A stretch of 64,000 nt of DNA from Odontocerum albicorne (taxonomy: Eukaryota; Arthropoda; Insecta; Trichoptera; Odontoceridae): assembly GCA_949825065.1 (NCBI GenBank), contig OX463859.1:15147220-15211219 (forward strand). The letters run 5' to 3'. Shown one piece after another: positions 1-11,100 of the stretch (position 1 is its first letter; each line of letters starts with the position of its first letter). The translations under genes were made by a program, and so were the position numbers. The notes under the pieces are model-generated. The model saw nothing but the letters and a program-made list of their open reading frames with translations, did no database searches and was not told where the DNA came from.

Positions 1-784
1 GGCATCCACCCGTGCATACACAAACCAATTTTTTAATATCAATATCATTGTTTTCCAGAAATGTACTGATAGTATTGAGATAGTCCGTGCCTCTGGTTTG
101 ATTTTTCATAGGAAGAAATTTCAAAAAATCTTCATGAACTGAATTGTGTCCTGTACAATATCTAACAAAAACGGAACATTGTGATGTTGCTGAAATATCG
201 GTGCTAGAATCAAAAGCCAAACTAAAATATTTGCATTTTTTCAGATCTTCTATGATGCGATTAAATATGCGTTTTGCAACATCTTCAATGCGTCTAGCAA
301 AGGTAGAATCAGAGAGCTGCATACTTTTGATCTGAGATATTATTTGATTTTTATTACTAAATTTATCAAATAATACGTTGGAAGCACTGAGGAAACATTC
401 TTTCACAATCTCTGCGTCGGTAAATGGTTTCATATATTTACCAAGTATGTAACAAATTTCATACGACGCTCTTGTCACTGCTGCGTCATGTGATACCGCC
501 ATTGATATAATATTTTGTTGATCTTGTAAGGACTTCTTGAAGAATGTTAACTTTTCACGTCTTATTAAAGAGCCACGAGGAAAGGTATCACTAAATGTTT
601 TGTGCTTCGTGGTATAATGACGAAGAATGTTATATTTTTTCAATATAACACTCTCACGACATCTCAAGTGTGTGGTCGAACCATGTTTATTTGACACAAC
701 GAAATATTCTTCTTCCCATTTGTCTTGAAACACTCTTTTTTCGTCGGACATTTTTCGATTGCATTTCGAAGACACACCCGCCAT
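1..784 (-). CDS. hAT/ZBED-type transposase, 5' part, runs off window
   Basis: Reading the minus strand from an ATG at 784 gives an uninterrupted frame of about 261 codons to the window edge, so the C-terminal part is missing from view. The protein looks like the N-terminal half of the hAT-derived ZBED/SCAND3-like proteins: a short basic start, a degenerate BED finger (one Cys and the HYTTKH pair are kept, the first Cys of the usual pair is absent), the block VTRASYEICYILGKYMKPF, then FSLAFDSSTDIS, which corresponds to the first catalytic Asp region. Near the edge the frame reads LVCVCTGGC where the family usually has a TDGA-like motif, so an acidic residue may be lost. About 350 bp upstream of the ATG lies a GGGCCGC-rich stretch (around 1146-1175), common near hAT ends. 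It is probably a transposon gene copy; domestication cannot be judged without the rest. Confidence 0.72.
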   Translation of the reverse strand, partial: MAGVSSKCNRKMSDEKRVFQDKWEEEYFVVSNKHGSTTHLRCRESVILKKYNILRHYTTKHKTFSDTFPRGSLIRREKLTFFKKSLQDQQNIISMAVSHDAAVTRASYEICYILGKYMKPFTDAEIVKECFLSASNVLFDKFSNKNQIISQIKSMQLSDSTFARRIEDVAKRIFNRIIEDLKKCKYFSLAFDSSTDISATSQCSVFVRYCTGHNSVHEDFLKFLPMKNQTRGTDYLNTISTFLENNDIDIKKLVCVCTGGC

Positions 785-1263
785 TATGGGTAATTAAATT
801 ATAACAAAACAATATTTTATAAGACAGCAAAAAAAGCTATCGTATCCGTGTTCCGCGTAATGTTTACTTGAAATAAAGCCGCAACACTATGACTGTGACG
901 CATTCAACTTTGGAGCTGTCAAAAATTTATGTGTTGCCACAAGCAAAATTATTTGCGCGCATATTTGTCTGTCAAATGTTTGTTTTTTGGGAATAAATCT
1001 AGCGTGTGCATCTGATGTTGACACGACAACGACCATCCTCTTCGGGTTTTCATGTCTGTACGTCAAAGTCGAAATTAATCTCAAGATATACGAAATATAG
1101 AATGCCAGATTTTGTAAATCATGTTCCTGATAATAAATGTGTTGAGGGCCGCACAAAAAAGCTTGGCGGGCCGCAGTTGAGTATAACCGGTATATTTGGT
1201 TGAATAGGGTTCATTGGGTCGAATCTTATAGTATGAGTGCGTTTAGTACTGCGCTCGTGAAAT

Positions 1264-1459
1264 AATTCTAGGATGAGTCCTGCGACAGCTCACAACTTTG
1301 CACCAATACAACCTTATGTAATGTATTTACTTAAATAACTTGCTATTTATTAGAATTGAGGCTTATATTAAAGTTGATAAAATAATTAAAATTACTGAAC
1401 ATCGTTACAAGGTTGTATTGGGACAAATTTGTGAGCTGTCAAGGACTTATCCTAGAATT
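1264..1459. mobile_element. MITE with about 52-bp terminal inverted repeats
   Basis: The left arm begins AATTCTAGGATGAGTCC and the right arm ends GGACTTATCCTAGAATT. The arms stay complementary through the shared ACAGCTCAC and CAATACAACCTT blocks. The central segment reappears in reverse complement at 56820-56890, inside the larger related element at 56739-57322, so this is a member of a family. There is no coding capacity. Confidence 0.75.
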
Positions 1460-1484
1460 TCCGAACTATAGCTGTTTTCAATCG

Positions 1485-1661
1485 AGTATTTTATTAGAGG
1501 GACAAGTTTTAATTTCACATACGTACACACACACACACACACTCACACGCTCTTTTAGCCATTTTCATTAGTATTTTATTAGAGAGATAAATTTTAACTT
1601 CATATAAGTATACATACCCTCTCACACTATTTTAGCCGTTTTCAATAGTATTTTATTAGAG
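1485..1661. repeat. Three diverged tandem copies (~80 bp) with a CA run
   Basis: The 15-mer AGTATTTTATTAGAG occurs at 1485, 1570 and 1647, each followed by a similar A/T-rich stretch ending in TTTTAGCC and TTTTCA. The spacing is 85 and 77 bp. The first unit contains a short CA dinucleotide run near 1525-1545. No gene is seen here. Confidence 0.6.
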
Positions 1662-2467
1662 GTATAAGTTAATTTACATGTCGAAAGTTGAAGACAAGAT
1701 TTGATTCATATCAGATTGGTTAGAATAGATTTTTTATGGTGCGTATACTATTTTTTTTTAATATTGTTATCTCGATTAAGATCAATTGACTAACAAATCA
1801 AAATTATTATCAATCTTAAATTAAATTGGCTCAAGTATTCAAATCTTATTTATTTTTTATGACAAGTGTCTATAATACATAGTATACATAGTATTTGAGA
1901 AATCAAGTGGACTCAAATTATATGGATCAGGGTTTGTTGCCTGTCATTTGTCATGTCCCTGGTAAATTAGGCTTTTGCCTGTATCTTATTGAAGACATAC
2001 TGACATGAAAAAATAGGTTGATGCTTTTTTTATCAATCGTTAATTTTTATTTAATTAATTTGTTAAAAAAAATCTCAAAAACTTAATAAGTTGTAAGCTC
2101 CTAATTACGAGTATGTGCTACGCGAGATGAACTTGGGTGTACTGGATCAATTCAAATAAATTAACTTTGTTTAAATGAAAATAAAACATGCTTGTGGTAT
2201 TTCAAATGTTTTATTAATAATACAAATAAAATGTATATAATCAAATATTATACGCAGTAAAATACACTATATAAATAATCCTCGAACTTAACATAAAATG
2301 AGTGTAAATGACGATAATAAAATGATGGTCAAGGGAACAAACAGTTTGCAATGCTTGTGGGATTTAAAGTGTAATATGATGTACGGAAAGAAGTTTCACA
2401 TTTCTCGGGCAAGTATCGTTAGGAAATAAATCCTTGCTGACTTCATTCCACATGTGCTGAATGTATA

Positions 2468-2715
2468 ATACCCGGCGGTAATTAATACACATCGGGCTTA
2501 AGAAAGAGACTGTCGGCCATAATCAGCTAACTTCGGCTTTGTAGAGCATCGTCTCTGTCGCACGATGCGCTAACAGTCCAGTTGACAACGATTGACAAAT
2601 CACGATGGAACACGTGTATGAATGACAGAGACGACGCTCTACAAAGCCGAAGCTAGCCGATTATGGCCGACAGTCTCTTTTTTAAGTCCGATGTGTATTA
2701 CTTACCGCTGGGTAC
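2468..2715. mobile_element. 248-bp foldback MITE inserted in an older mariner-related copy
   Basis: Long inverted arms (about 90 bp each) start ATACCCGGCGGTAAT on the left and, reverse-complemented, GTACCCAGCGGTAAG on the right. They continue through GAGACTGTCGGCCATAATC. The flanks both read TGTATA (2462-2467 and 2716-2721). The homologous stretch near 63690 has one TGTATA and no insert, which gives an apparent empty site. There is no ORF. Confidence 0.8.
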
Positions 2716-2789
2716 TGTATATTATTTTGAAAGGTAGCCATTTAGTGCAGTTTTCGGCCGTTTCTCACCGAAATTGCTTCAGCGGTTTT

Positions 2790-3120
2790 TGATGTCATTT
2801 TAAAGATGGAACAATTTTTTTTCAGTTCTTGATGTTTTTTTAATTACTGCTAAAGAATTAAATGCGACATAAAATAAAATAAATATATTTAGTGTATGGC
2901 GACGATGCAGAAAGCAATCGTGTGTGTTAGATGTGGTTAAAAAATCCATAATGGTGATGCGGCACTCAAAAGTCGTGTCGGCTCTGGAAGGTCGGTTGCC
3001 ACTGATTATGAACAAATCAAGGTTTTGATCGAGAATAATCAATGTTCCTGGACACGAGAGATTACTGAAATATTGATAATACTCGTATCGAAAAGCACCG
3101 CTCATAAGAAAATTATATTT
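2790..3120 (+). pseudogene. Mariner transposase remnant (N-terminal HTH part)
   Basis: Broken frames on the plus strand keep mariner landmarks: VYGDDAESNRVC followed by a stop near 2922, then in another frame a KIHNGDAALKSRVGSGR-like block and a TDYEQIKVLIENNQCSWTREI block. Together these match the second helix-turn-helix region of mariner transposases. An in-frame stop and frameshifts make it dead. The stretch upstream (about 2385-2467 and 2722-2870) is homologous to 63620-63715 and 63880-64000, where a second copy of the same family is cut by the window edge. Confidence 0.72.
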
Positions 3121-3484
3121 AAATATTAAAAAAAAATGCATTTGAATTGGACCTAAAAATAAACTTTTTTCTGAACAACGAATCAATTTATTGAAAGTAA
3201 TTATTGTTTGTACATAATTAATAGTTTGACTTGAATGAAAGAACACTGATCCCTCGATTTACGCGATGGATATGTTAAAAAAAAACGTAAATTGAAATCG
3301 CGTCAACTTAATTGCATTAAGTGTAAATAATACACTCACAAGCAAGAATATTTTTTTAAAACCTTAGAATTAATTCAGGTCTGAAGAGGTTTGAAGGTAA
3401 TAAAATGAAAACATAAAACTATCAATTACATTTAAGTAATGTTTATGTTTATGAACTCAGACGACAGTTAGTCCATCATTTGAT

Positions 3485-3580
3485 GTCGTTTGGTGCTTGA
3501 AAGTTTTTCAACATTAAGTGAAAGGCTAAATGAGCCAGCAAGCAACTCATTTTCTAAATGACTATCAGTAATTTTGGTTC
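3485..3580. repeat. Dispersed repeat, second copy at 48230-48345
   Basis: The stretch around TTGGTGCTTGAAAGTTT through TGACTATCAGTAATTTT is matched by 48240-48330 in the same orientation with scattered differences. It sits just upstream of the Tc1-like transposase remnant at 3650 and may be part of that element. I do not recognise the family. Confidence 0.5.
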
Positions 3581-3649
3581 TTAACTTGTGTATCGAGCAT
3601 TTCATTTTTGACTTGTGTTTCAAGCATTTCAAAAGTTGTCATAAAAAAT

Positions 3650-3990
3650 GTATACCGTGCCGTTAACTTGAACTTGCTGCAGCAATTCGTCATACCACGC
3701 ATTCGTGAGAAGTTTAGAAAGAAGAGGACTTTTATTTCCAACAAGATGGTGAACCTCCCTGCTGTCATCGTGATGTGGCGGTCTATCTTGATGACAATTT
3801 GCTGAAGGTGGATTAGACGTAGAGGTAGCATTGAATACCCCCGCGCTCTGTAGACCTCACGCCAATGGATTTTTTATATGAGGACCATGACGTAAAAGAC
3901 CCTCACTACATTTCTGACCATTGGTAGATACTATAGGAACACGTTCAGAGCAGTGTCTTCATTAATGGTTTAATATAAAACATGAAGTGC
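3650..3990 (+). pseudogene. Tc1/mariner-superfamily transposase remnant (catalytic C-terminal part)
   Basis: Across shifting frames the plus strand spells LLQQFVIPRIREKF, then a QQDG-like motif, a YLDDNLL block, RRGSIEYP and a DLTPMDF-like motif. This is the order seen around the second and third catalytic residues of the Tc1-like transposases in which FQQDGAPPH is followed by WIGRRG and SPDLTPLDFFLWG. Several frameshifts interrupt it. The fragment at 31460-31770 looks like the N-terminal half of the same kind of transposase. Confidence 0.62.
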
Positions 3991-4795
3991 CAGTTTAGAA
4001 AATTACGGTTCTAATGTATATTCCGGCTGAACGTCAAATACAAGAATATATAAATTTAAAATTTATCCCCATTGCTAATGAACTGGTGCAGAAATGTATA
4101 TAAAATAGTACTCTCGGTAAAGTGTTTCAGCAAATCTATTAAAATATGTAGTAAGTAAATTTCAAAGCCTATGAACTATCTAATTAACTGTATTTTCAAA
4201 ACATGCACATTTCTAGAATATTATAATACAAAACTGGGATAGCAATTCCAATAAATAAAAAAATGGCGAAAGAAAAGATGTCAATAACTATCGACCTATA
4301 ACTCCTATAACTTTATTAAATAACATATTTAAGGTTGAGAATATTTTTAAGAATCAATCAATTGAATAACATCGATGTTAACTAATCTTGTGTCAAAAAC
4401 CATTGTAAATGTCAGATAGGCAAATAAGTATGTCATTTTTCTTGAATAATGGCAGTGAATGCCTATACATATGATATATGAAATATGTCATTGATTAAAA
4501 TGTTTTGTTCTTGCTCGTATTTTGTGTGTAAATGTCATACTTAATTTGCAATGAAAATAAGGGGTAAAGCAACTAAATAAATAAAAATTAATGAAAATAT
4601 TTAAAAGAAACAAAACATTGATAGTTATTATCTATGGCAAACAGCAAATGTTTTAAATGAGTTGTTGGTGGAAAAGGAGAAAAAGAGAGTAGCGAAACCG
4701 GCTAAGAAACTAGGTTGATACCACTAGTAATGGTATGATATTGCTAAGTTTCCACTCCCAAAATGGATCAGATTTTAACTAAAATTTGCGTCTAA

Positions 4796-5010
4796 CTTTA
4801 AAAAAGGCATTATAAGATTGTATTGTGTCACAGTAAACCTGGTGGACTTATTGGAATGCGGCAATCTCTTCTAACCAACCAAAAAAATGTAAAAGAGACC
4901 TCAAGTGAAAACCAGATTGGAATTCGTTTTGAAAAAAAATTGGTTTACCATATTTCCCTGATCGGAAGACAGGCATCTTATCAATTAAGCCACGGTGGTC
5001 GTATTATAAT
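4796..5010 (-). mobile_element. SINE-A copy, degenerate tRNA-like head on minus strand
   Basis: This stretch aligns along most of its length with 11655-11910: a TTGTATTG tail, GCGGCAATCTC, AACCAACC, ACCAGATTGGAAT, a run of A, and a GCCACG head region. The tRNA-like part is badly decayed here. Partial copies of the same family lie at 8430-8530, 55785-55835 (opposite orientation, in the zinc-finger intron) and 56640-56720. Confidence 0.62.
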
Positions 5011-5139
5011 TTAAAAAAAGTTACGATGGATGGTTCTAGTCAATGATTGTTTTCCAAAGCAATCTCAAGATGTATTAATAAAATGGACATGCAATCTCAT
5101 CGACGATTTGATTCCGTTTCGATACACAATGGCTTATTT

Positions 5140-8100
5140 TCAGTTCTCAATATAATGTGTATCGGAATGTATTAGTTTAAGTTTAGTATTTTGTTTCAAT
5201 ATTTTAAAATATGTTGATAATTGATTCAAACGGTTTGACTCGATTTCTTGATAAACATAAAAATCAAAATATAGAGATAAATGCTTTTTCAAAGATTCTT
5301 TAGTATTGAAGAGTATTTTTTCAAAAATTTCAACTTTTTTGAATAAAAATTGAATATCTTTTTCACTAGTTTTTATATCTATTGGATTCAAATATGTTGC
5401 CTGCTGTTCAAGGTAACGAATATCCAAAAAGTCTTTGTATAAAGAAGAACCGTTGTATTTACAAATGTGTATATCTTTTGTCCTATTTAAAATAAACTGA
5501 TCCACATTGTTTGACTTTAATCTTAATTGTTTGTAATATGGACATTTTAAAAAACCCAACCATTCAGCAATTGTGCGTGTCTCTAATTTTAAGATTCTTT
5601 TTTTTCTAGACAAATTTGATTCATTTTCCAAATTATTAATTAGATATAAATTAAGTATTAAACTTGGAAGTCCCACAGGGAAAACCTCATATAGAGGAGC
5701 ATTGTGATTAAACCTTGACCATCCAGTTAAAAATATACCTCGAAATGAGAGATTTGACATAAACGGAAGTAGAGGATTGATTGCCTTCATAAAACATAAC
5801 CAAGAATAGTTATTTCGATAACGATCCCGAATGTTGGTGATAAGCGAATCATGATCATCTGCTCCTTTAAAAGCGGAAGCAGCCCAAATGTTGTTGAAAA
5901 CGGTGCTGTATCCATACCAACTTCTATATTGAACATCTGAATGTATTTTCTTTGCATACGCCCAAACCACGAGCTCTACATAATTTTGTAATTTGAATTC
6001 TTCAAACTCAGCAGGCGAGAAACGTCTAATCATGTCGTCCCAAATAAGAGACGTTATCCTTGTATTGATACTTTGCACAAAAGAAGCCATCCTTTTGACG
6101 TGGTCAGCAAAAAGTTGGCTAAAAATAAATATTACTGATAAAATACCTGTATCGGACGTATCACTGAAATTAGGAAATTGATTTTCTAAAATTATTTGTG
6201 AAATTATTATTGCATATTGTTGTATTATAATGTATCATCACTTTTATCATTGCTTGTGACTCTATACCTGTATATATTGTAAAAAATGTTTCTTATGCGT
6301 GGGCTTCGCAAATAATCATCATAGATGATCGGACACCCCCTACTCGCGGAAAACGCGAGGTATGCGTAGCCCTGACGTCTACGCGGTCGAATCAAGGGGT
6401 TTATGATAAGCGATGGACTGAACAGAAGGAACGAAAAACCGATAAAATATATTTTCTTCTACTGGAACGTCTACTGTGTTTTTATTTCGACAAACTTCTA
6501 CCTGCCAAAGAAGAATCTCTTCTCCCTGCTCTTCACCGAAAACGCAAGAAGCAAACCGGAATCTCCGAGGATTGAGCGACATCCATCCACCTATTTTACA
6601 GTATTTGTACTGGTGCTGTACAATACCTGTGATAGTAAGTTACTAGAAAAGTATTGGGAGGCCAAAAATTAACTTTATAATTGTATCAGCTGTCATCTTT
6701 GTTTTGACAGTCGAACAGTGTACATATAAATGTGGTTAATTTATTATGAAGCGGTTCAGGATTCAAAACGTCATGTATTGAAATGTATTACGATTTTTTA
6801 TGAGAAAATTATAATTCTCGACGAAGCCCATTTCAAACTAAACGAGTATGTTAATAAACAAAAAAGTAGCTGTTATGAAATTTAAATTTAAAGTAGCTGT
6901 TAGGAAAGTGATTCATCAGCGACCATTTCAACATTGCAGTGACAATGTGGCGTGGAATTTGGTCAGATGTGATTAGATTGTGTTATAACTGTGAACGGTG
7001 ACCGATACTACGCCATGATCGAGAACTTTCTGTCACATCAATTAGATGATCTGAGTTCGGAAAACGCGTTCGGAAACTGAGTTCGGAATGTGATTACAGC
7101 AACTATACGTCAAACAGCAATAAACAGCACGAGCCACAATCAAAATTTAAAGTAAATTATTTCAGACCAATTAATCTTCAGAAACGGTGAAATCGACTTG
7201 CCGCCAAGATCTTCAGTTTTGTTATGTTAAAGGACGTGTCCCTTTTATACACAGCATAGTAAGACCAACAAGTCTTACTATGCTGTGTATAAAAGAGAGC
7301 CTTTGTAGAACCCATCGAGCAAATTATACAAAAATGTACCTGTAATAAAATCATTTGGAATGAAGTTGCACACGAAGTAAATAAAGATAAGGTAAGTTGT
7401 AATGAAATTGGTTAGTTTTGAATGTGGCATCGTTTGTTGACTCAGCCGCTCCCAAATGTCAAATGAATTTGTGCAAAGTACTGGTGTGGCCATCATCATC
7501 ATCATCATCAATGGCACTACAGCCCATTGTGGGCCCCGGCCTCCTCCAGCAGTCGTTGCCATTCCCCCCTATCCTGGGATGCACTCCTCCAGCCCCTGAT
7601 GCCAATCACGTTTGCATCATTCTGCACCCCATCCATCCACCTAAGCTTTGGTCTGCCCACGCTACGTCTTCCTTGGGGCTTGGAAAAGAGTACTTTGTTA
7701 GGCATTTCCTCTTCTCCCATTCTTGCTACATGCCCCGCCCAACGTAGCCTCCCAATTTTGATGTATTTAATAATGTTGGGCTCTTTGTATATGCTGTATA
7801 ACTCCTCATTATATCTCACTCTCCAAGATCCATTTTCCTGTATGGGTCCGAATATTTTTCTGAGTATTTTTCTTTCAAATATTAGAAGGGAAGATTCGTT
7901 CTTCTTACTCAATACCCAGCATTCAGACCCATATGTGAGGACAGGTCGTAGCAGTGTCTTATAAATGGTAAGTTTTGTCCTTCTGGACAACAACCGAGAT
8001 ATAAGGTGTTTTCTCAGACCAAAGAAGCATCTAGCAGATAGCGGAAGGATGAAAGGCGAGTCTCTGGCGCCTAAAAACCAGACCCCACCAGCTAAGGGAA

Positions 8101-11100
8101 GGAAAAACCCTAACAGAAAACCAGGGCAGGGTCTCAGGCCTTAAGGTGGCAGCCCCATCAGGGACCTAAGATACGATGGGTTAATCACCTGTCTATCTGA
8201 AACCACACGATTATGAAACCAAAAGCAAAAGAAGCCGGACTGGTGTGGCCATGCATGAAATATATTAGTCATTAGTCACGTATCACCTAGCGAAGCACTT
8301 TGGTGAGGCCATGGCCTTAATGTGATCTGCGGAATGATATAGATTGTCGCAATAATCCGCGGATTGATCAAGAATCTGTCGTCTATAGTATTTGAAATGG
8401 GTTGGGACCGAATAAATTAACTTAACTATTTTATTTACTTACTTAACACTTTATTCAAAATAAAATCTGACGGGCGTATTCCGGGCGGCAATCTCTTCCA
8501 ACCAATCAGACAAAAGTAAATGAAGCAAGTTATATGGTTGCATAAATCATTCAAATGACTATCCATCCCCACGAAATCCATAAACACATTCGTGCGCATG
8601 TGTCCACGAACCCCACAAAGACGGGCAATCAACCGAACATTCTTTTTCATATAAAGTGAGATAACATCAATCAAAGGAAAATGAAGGGATGGTGGAGAGG
8701 AAAGGAAAATAAAAATCGGGAATGAAACACGTTATTTTACTGACTAGAAATTAAGGGTTTTTTTAGTCGCTTCTTAAAGCATGTCAAGGACGGAGCGAGT
8801 CTTATATTGGTTTGTAACTGATTCCAGAGTCTCACTGCATGGACAGTAAAGGACGACGTAAAAAAAGAAGAGCGGTGAACTGGAAAGGTCAATAAACAAA
8901 CTCTGTTTAAGCGTAGCGCTAATCCATGTTTGGAAAGACGCTGAAAATTTTCGGCGAGATAAGAGGGGGTGGCGGGACAGTTAAGGATATTATACAATAG
9001 AGACAGTATGTGAATTTGGCGTCTAGTTGAATACCTTTTGTTATGAAGTTATATGATTGTACTTTCGTAGGTTGAAAATAAATCCAAGACAAACATTTTG
9101 AAGACGCCTTTAATTTGTCCAGCTGTCCAGCATTTATCAGTCATGAGCGCGAGGACTCACTGAGTGCGGGGCTATGTGCGATTGTACTCTTTGTATCTGT
9201 ATCAGGCCGGCCCTGGCTGATAGAATCTGGTGTTGTTGACGTGATTGGAATGAAACTTAAATGATTTACGATTCAGCTCAATCATAAAACTTACCATACT
9301 AATAATAGCTGTAAAGTAGATCAATTACTACTTTTTAGTCAGCTGCTTTACTAGCGCACTTCTTTATTTTAAAAAGTATCTACAACAATGCTATTTTCTC
9401 AAAGTTACTTAAACAATAAGGCATGTAGTAAATATTTAAGGCTCTGTTGGCTAAGAGTGGGTTCCACTTTTCTTGTTTTGACAGTGACATGATTGATACG
9501 CACGGGTAATATGTTTTTTCAAAACAATCTGGATTTATATATAATAATCACAGGTAATAAAACGAGAACAAAATGTTGCAGAACAGCAATACACGTCGTA
9601 CTAGAAACGCTGCCGAACTATAACTGCGTGGCGTCACAGCAGAGACCACCAAATGCGAAGCTATAGGAGCGCCACATACAGTCGTATCTCACAACTCTTC
9701 AGCTCGGCGGTTGGCCGTCCATTATACCGTGTATTTAAAAGTTTCAAAAATTTTAAATTGCAAAATCCATTCATAACTCGCGGACCGTACAAAAAGAGGC
9801 GGAGGGTCGGATTTGGCCCGCAAGTCGTAATTTGCTGATCCTCGGTGTAGATCATAGTTTCTCAACCCGTGGGTCGCAACCCCCCTGAGGGATTGCGAAA
9901 ATAAATACAACTTACGTATACAAAAGGAATACAATTTTTTCTGAAAGAAAAAAAAAACCAACACACAAAAAATATAGCCCATAGTTCAAGTCATTGCTAT
10001 ACGAGTATAACGCGTAAGTTATTGCAGGGGGTCACGAAGAGTTTTTTTTTCATATTTCAGGGGTCGTAAGGCTTGAGAAGCTATGTTATAGATGAAAATA
10101 AGATAAAACTAGCTCCTTTGGAGTTTACTAATCTCGGATTTGAATTAACTTTTTTTAAATTTTGTTATAAATTTAATTCAAATAGTTCAAGTCAGTAGTT
10201 TAATAATTAACCTATATTTTATCACGTTTTTTCCATTTCGGGGTAGACAGAGAGGTCATATCGTCACTCGTTTGAGTCCAAGCCTTCGATACCCTGCAGA
10301 TTTCAATTTAGGACTGTTTTCAATTTCTGATAATTTATGTATTTGATGAACGAATAATCTATTCTCGATCCTATAAGGAAAATCAAATGATTTTTGGAAT
10401 CTCAACTTCAATTGTTGAATTAGAAAAAAATACACTTCAAATTAGTGGATTTTTTTTTAATTAAAAAATATTAACAAATCTTTCACTTACTTGGACGTTT
10501 GTTTCCTCTTTAAACAGTCGCTACATTTATTTATATTTATAATTTCATCACAACCAATATGTATCCATTTCAAATTTGTAAATGTTGAATGAAATTGAAT
10601 GACCTGAAACATTTTATAGCAGTTTATTTTTAGTACCTAATAAAAATAAGTAAATAATGGCTTTATAGATAATAATAAATAAATTATCATGAAAAGGCTT
10701 TTGACCGGGTATTGCTTATAAGTTGTATTGTACTATTTATTAATAAATATATAACTTGAAGTTTTTAAAATGCCGTTTCAATTAAATAATTAAAAAAAAT
10801 ACAGACCTGGCTTAGCATGTCTGATAAAATCTCATACGATTTATTTTTCGACACACAAATATCACGAAATTCATCACTTTTCTCTCTAATATCTTTGAAA
10901 TCATCGTACTTAAGTAAAAACTCCAGATGGCCTAGTGTCTGAATCAAAGGTATGACTTCTAATTCAAGATTCTGAGTGAGATTCAAAAGAGATGTTAACT
11001 GAAAACAAGCGAAAATTAGACTATTATTTGAAAAAGTATGAATTTATTTATTATTCGTCTATTTAATAATTTAAATTACAAAAAAATAACAAAACACAAA

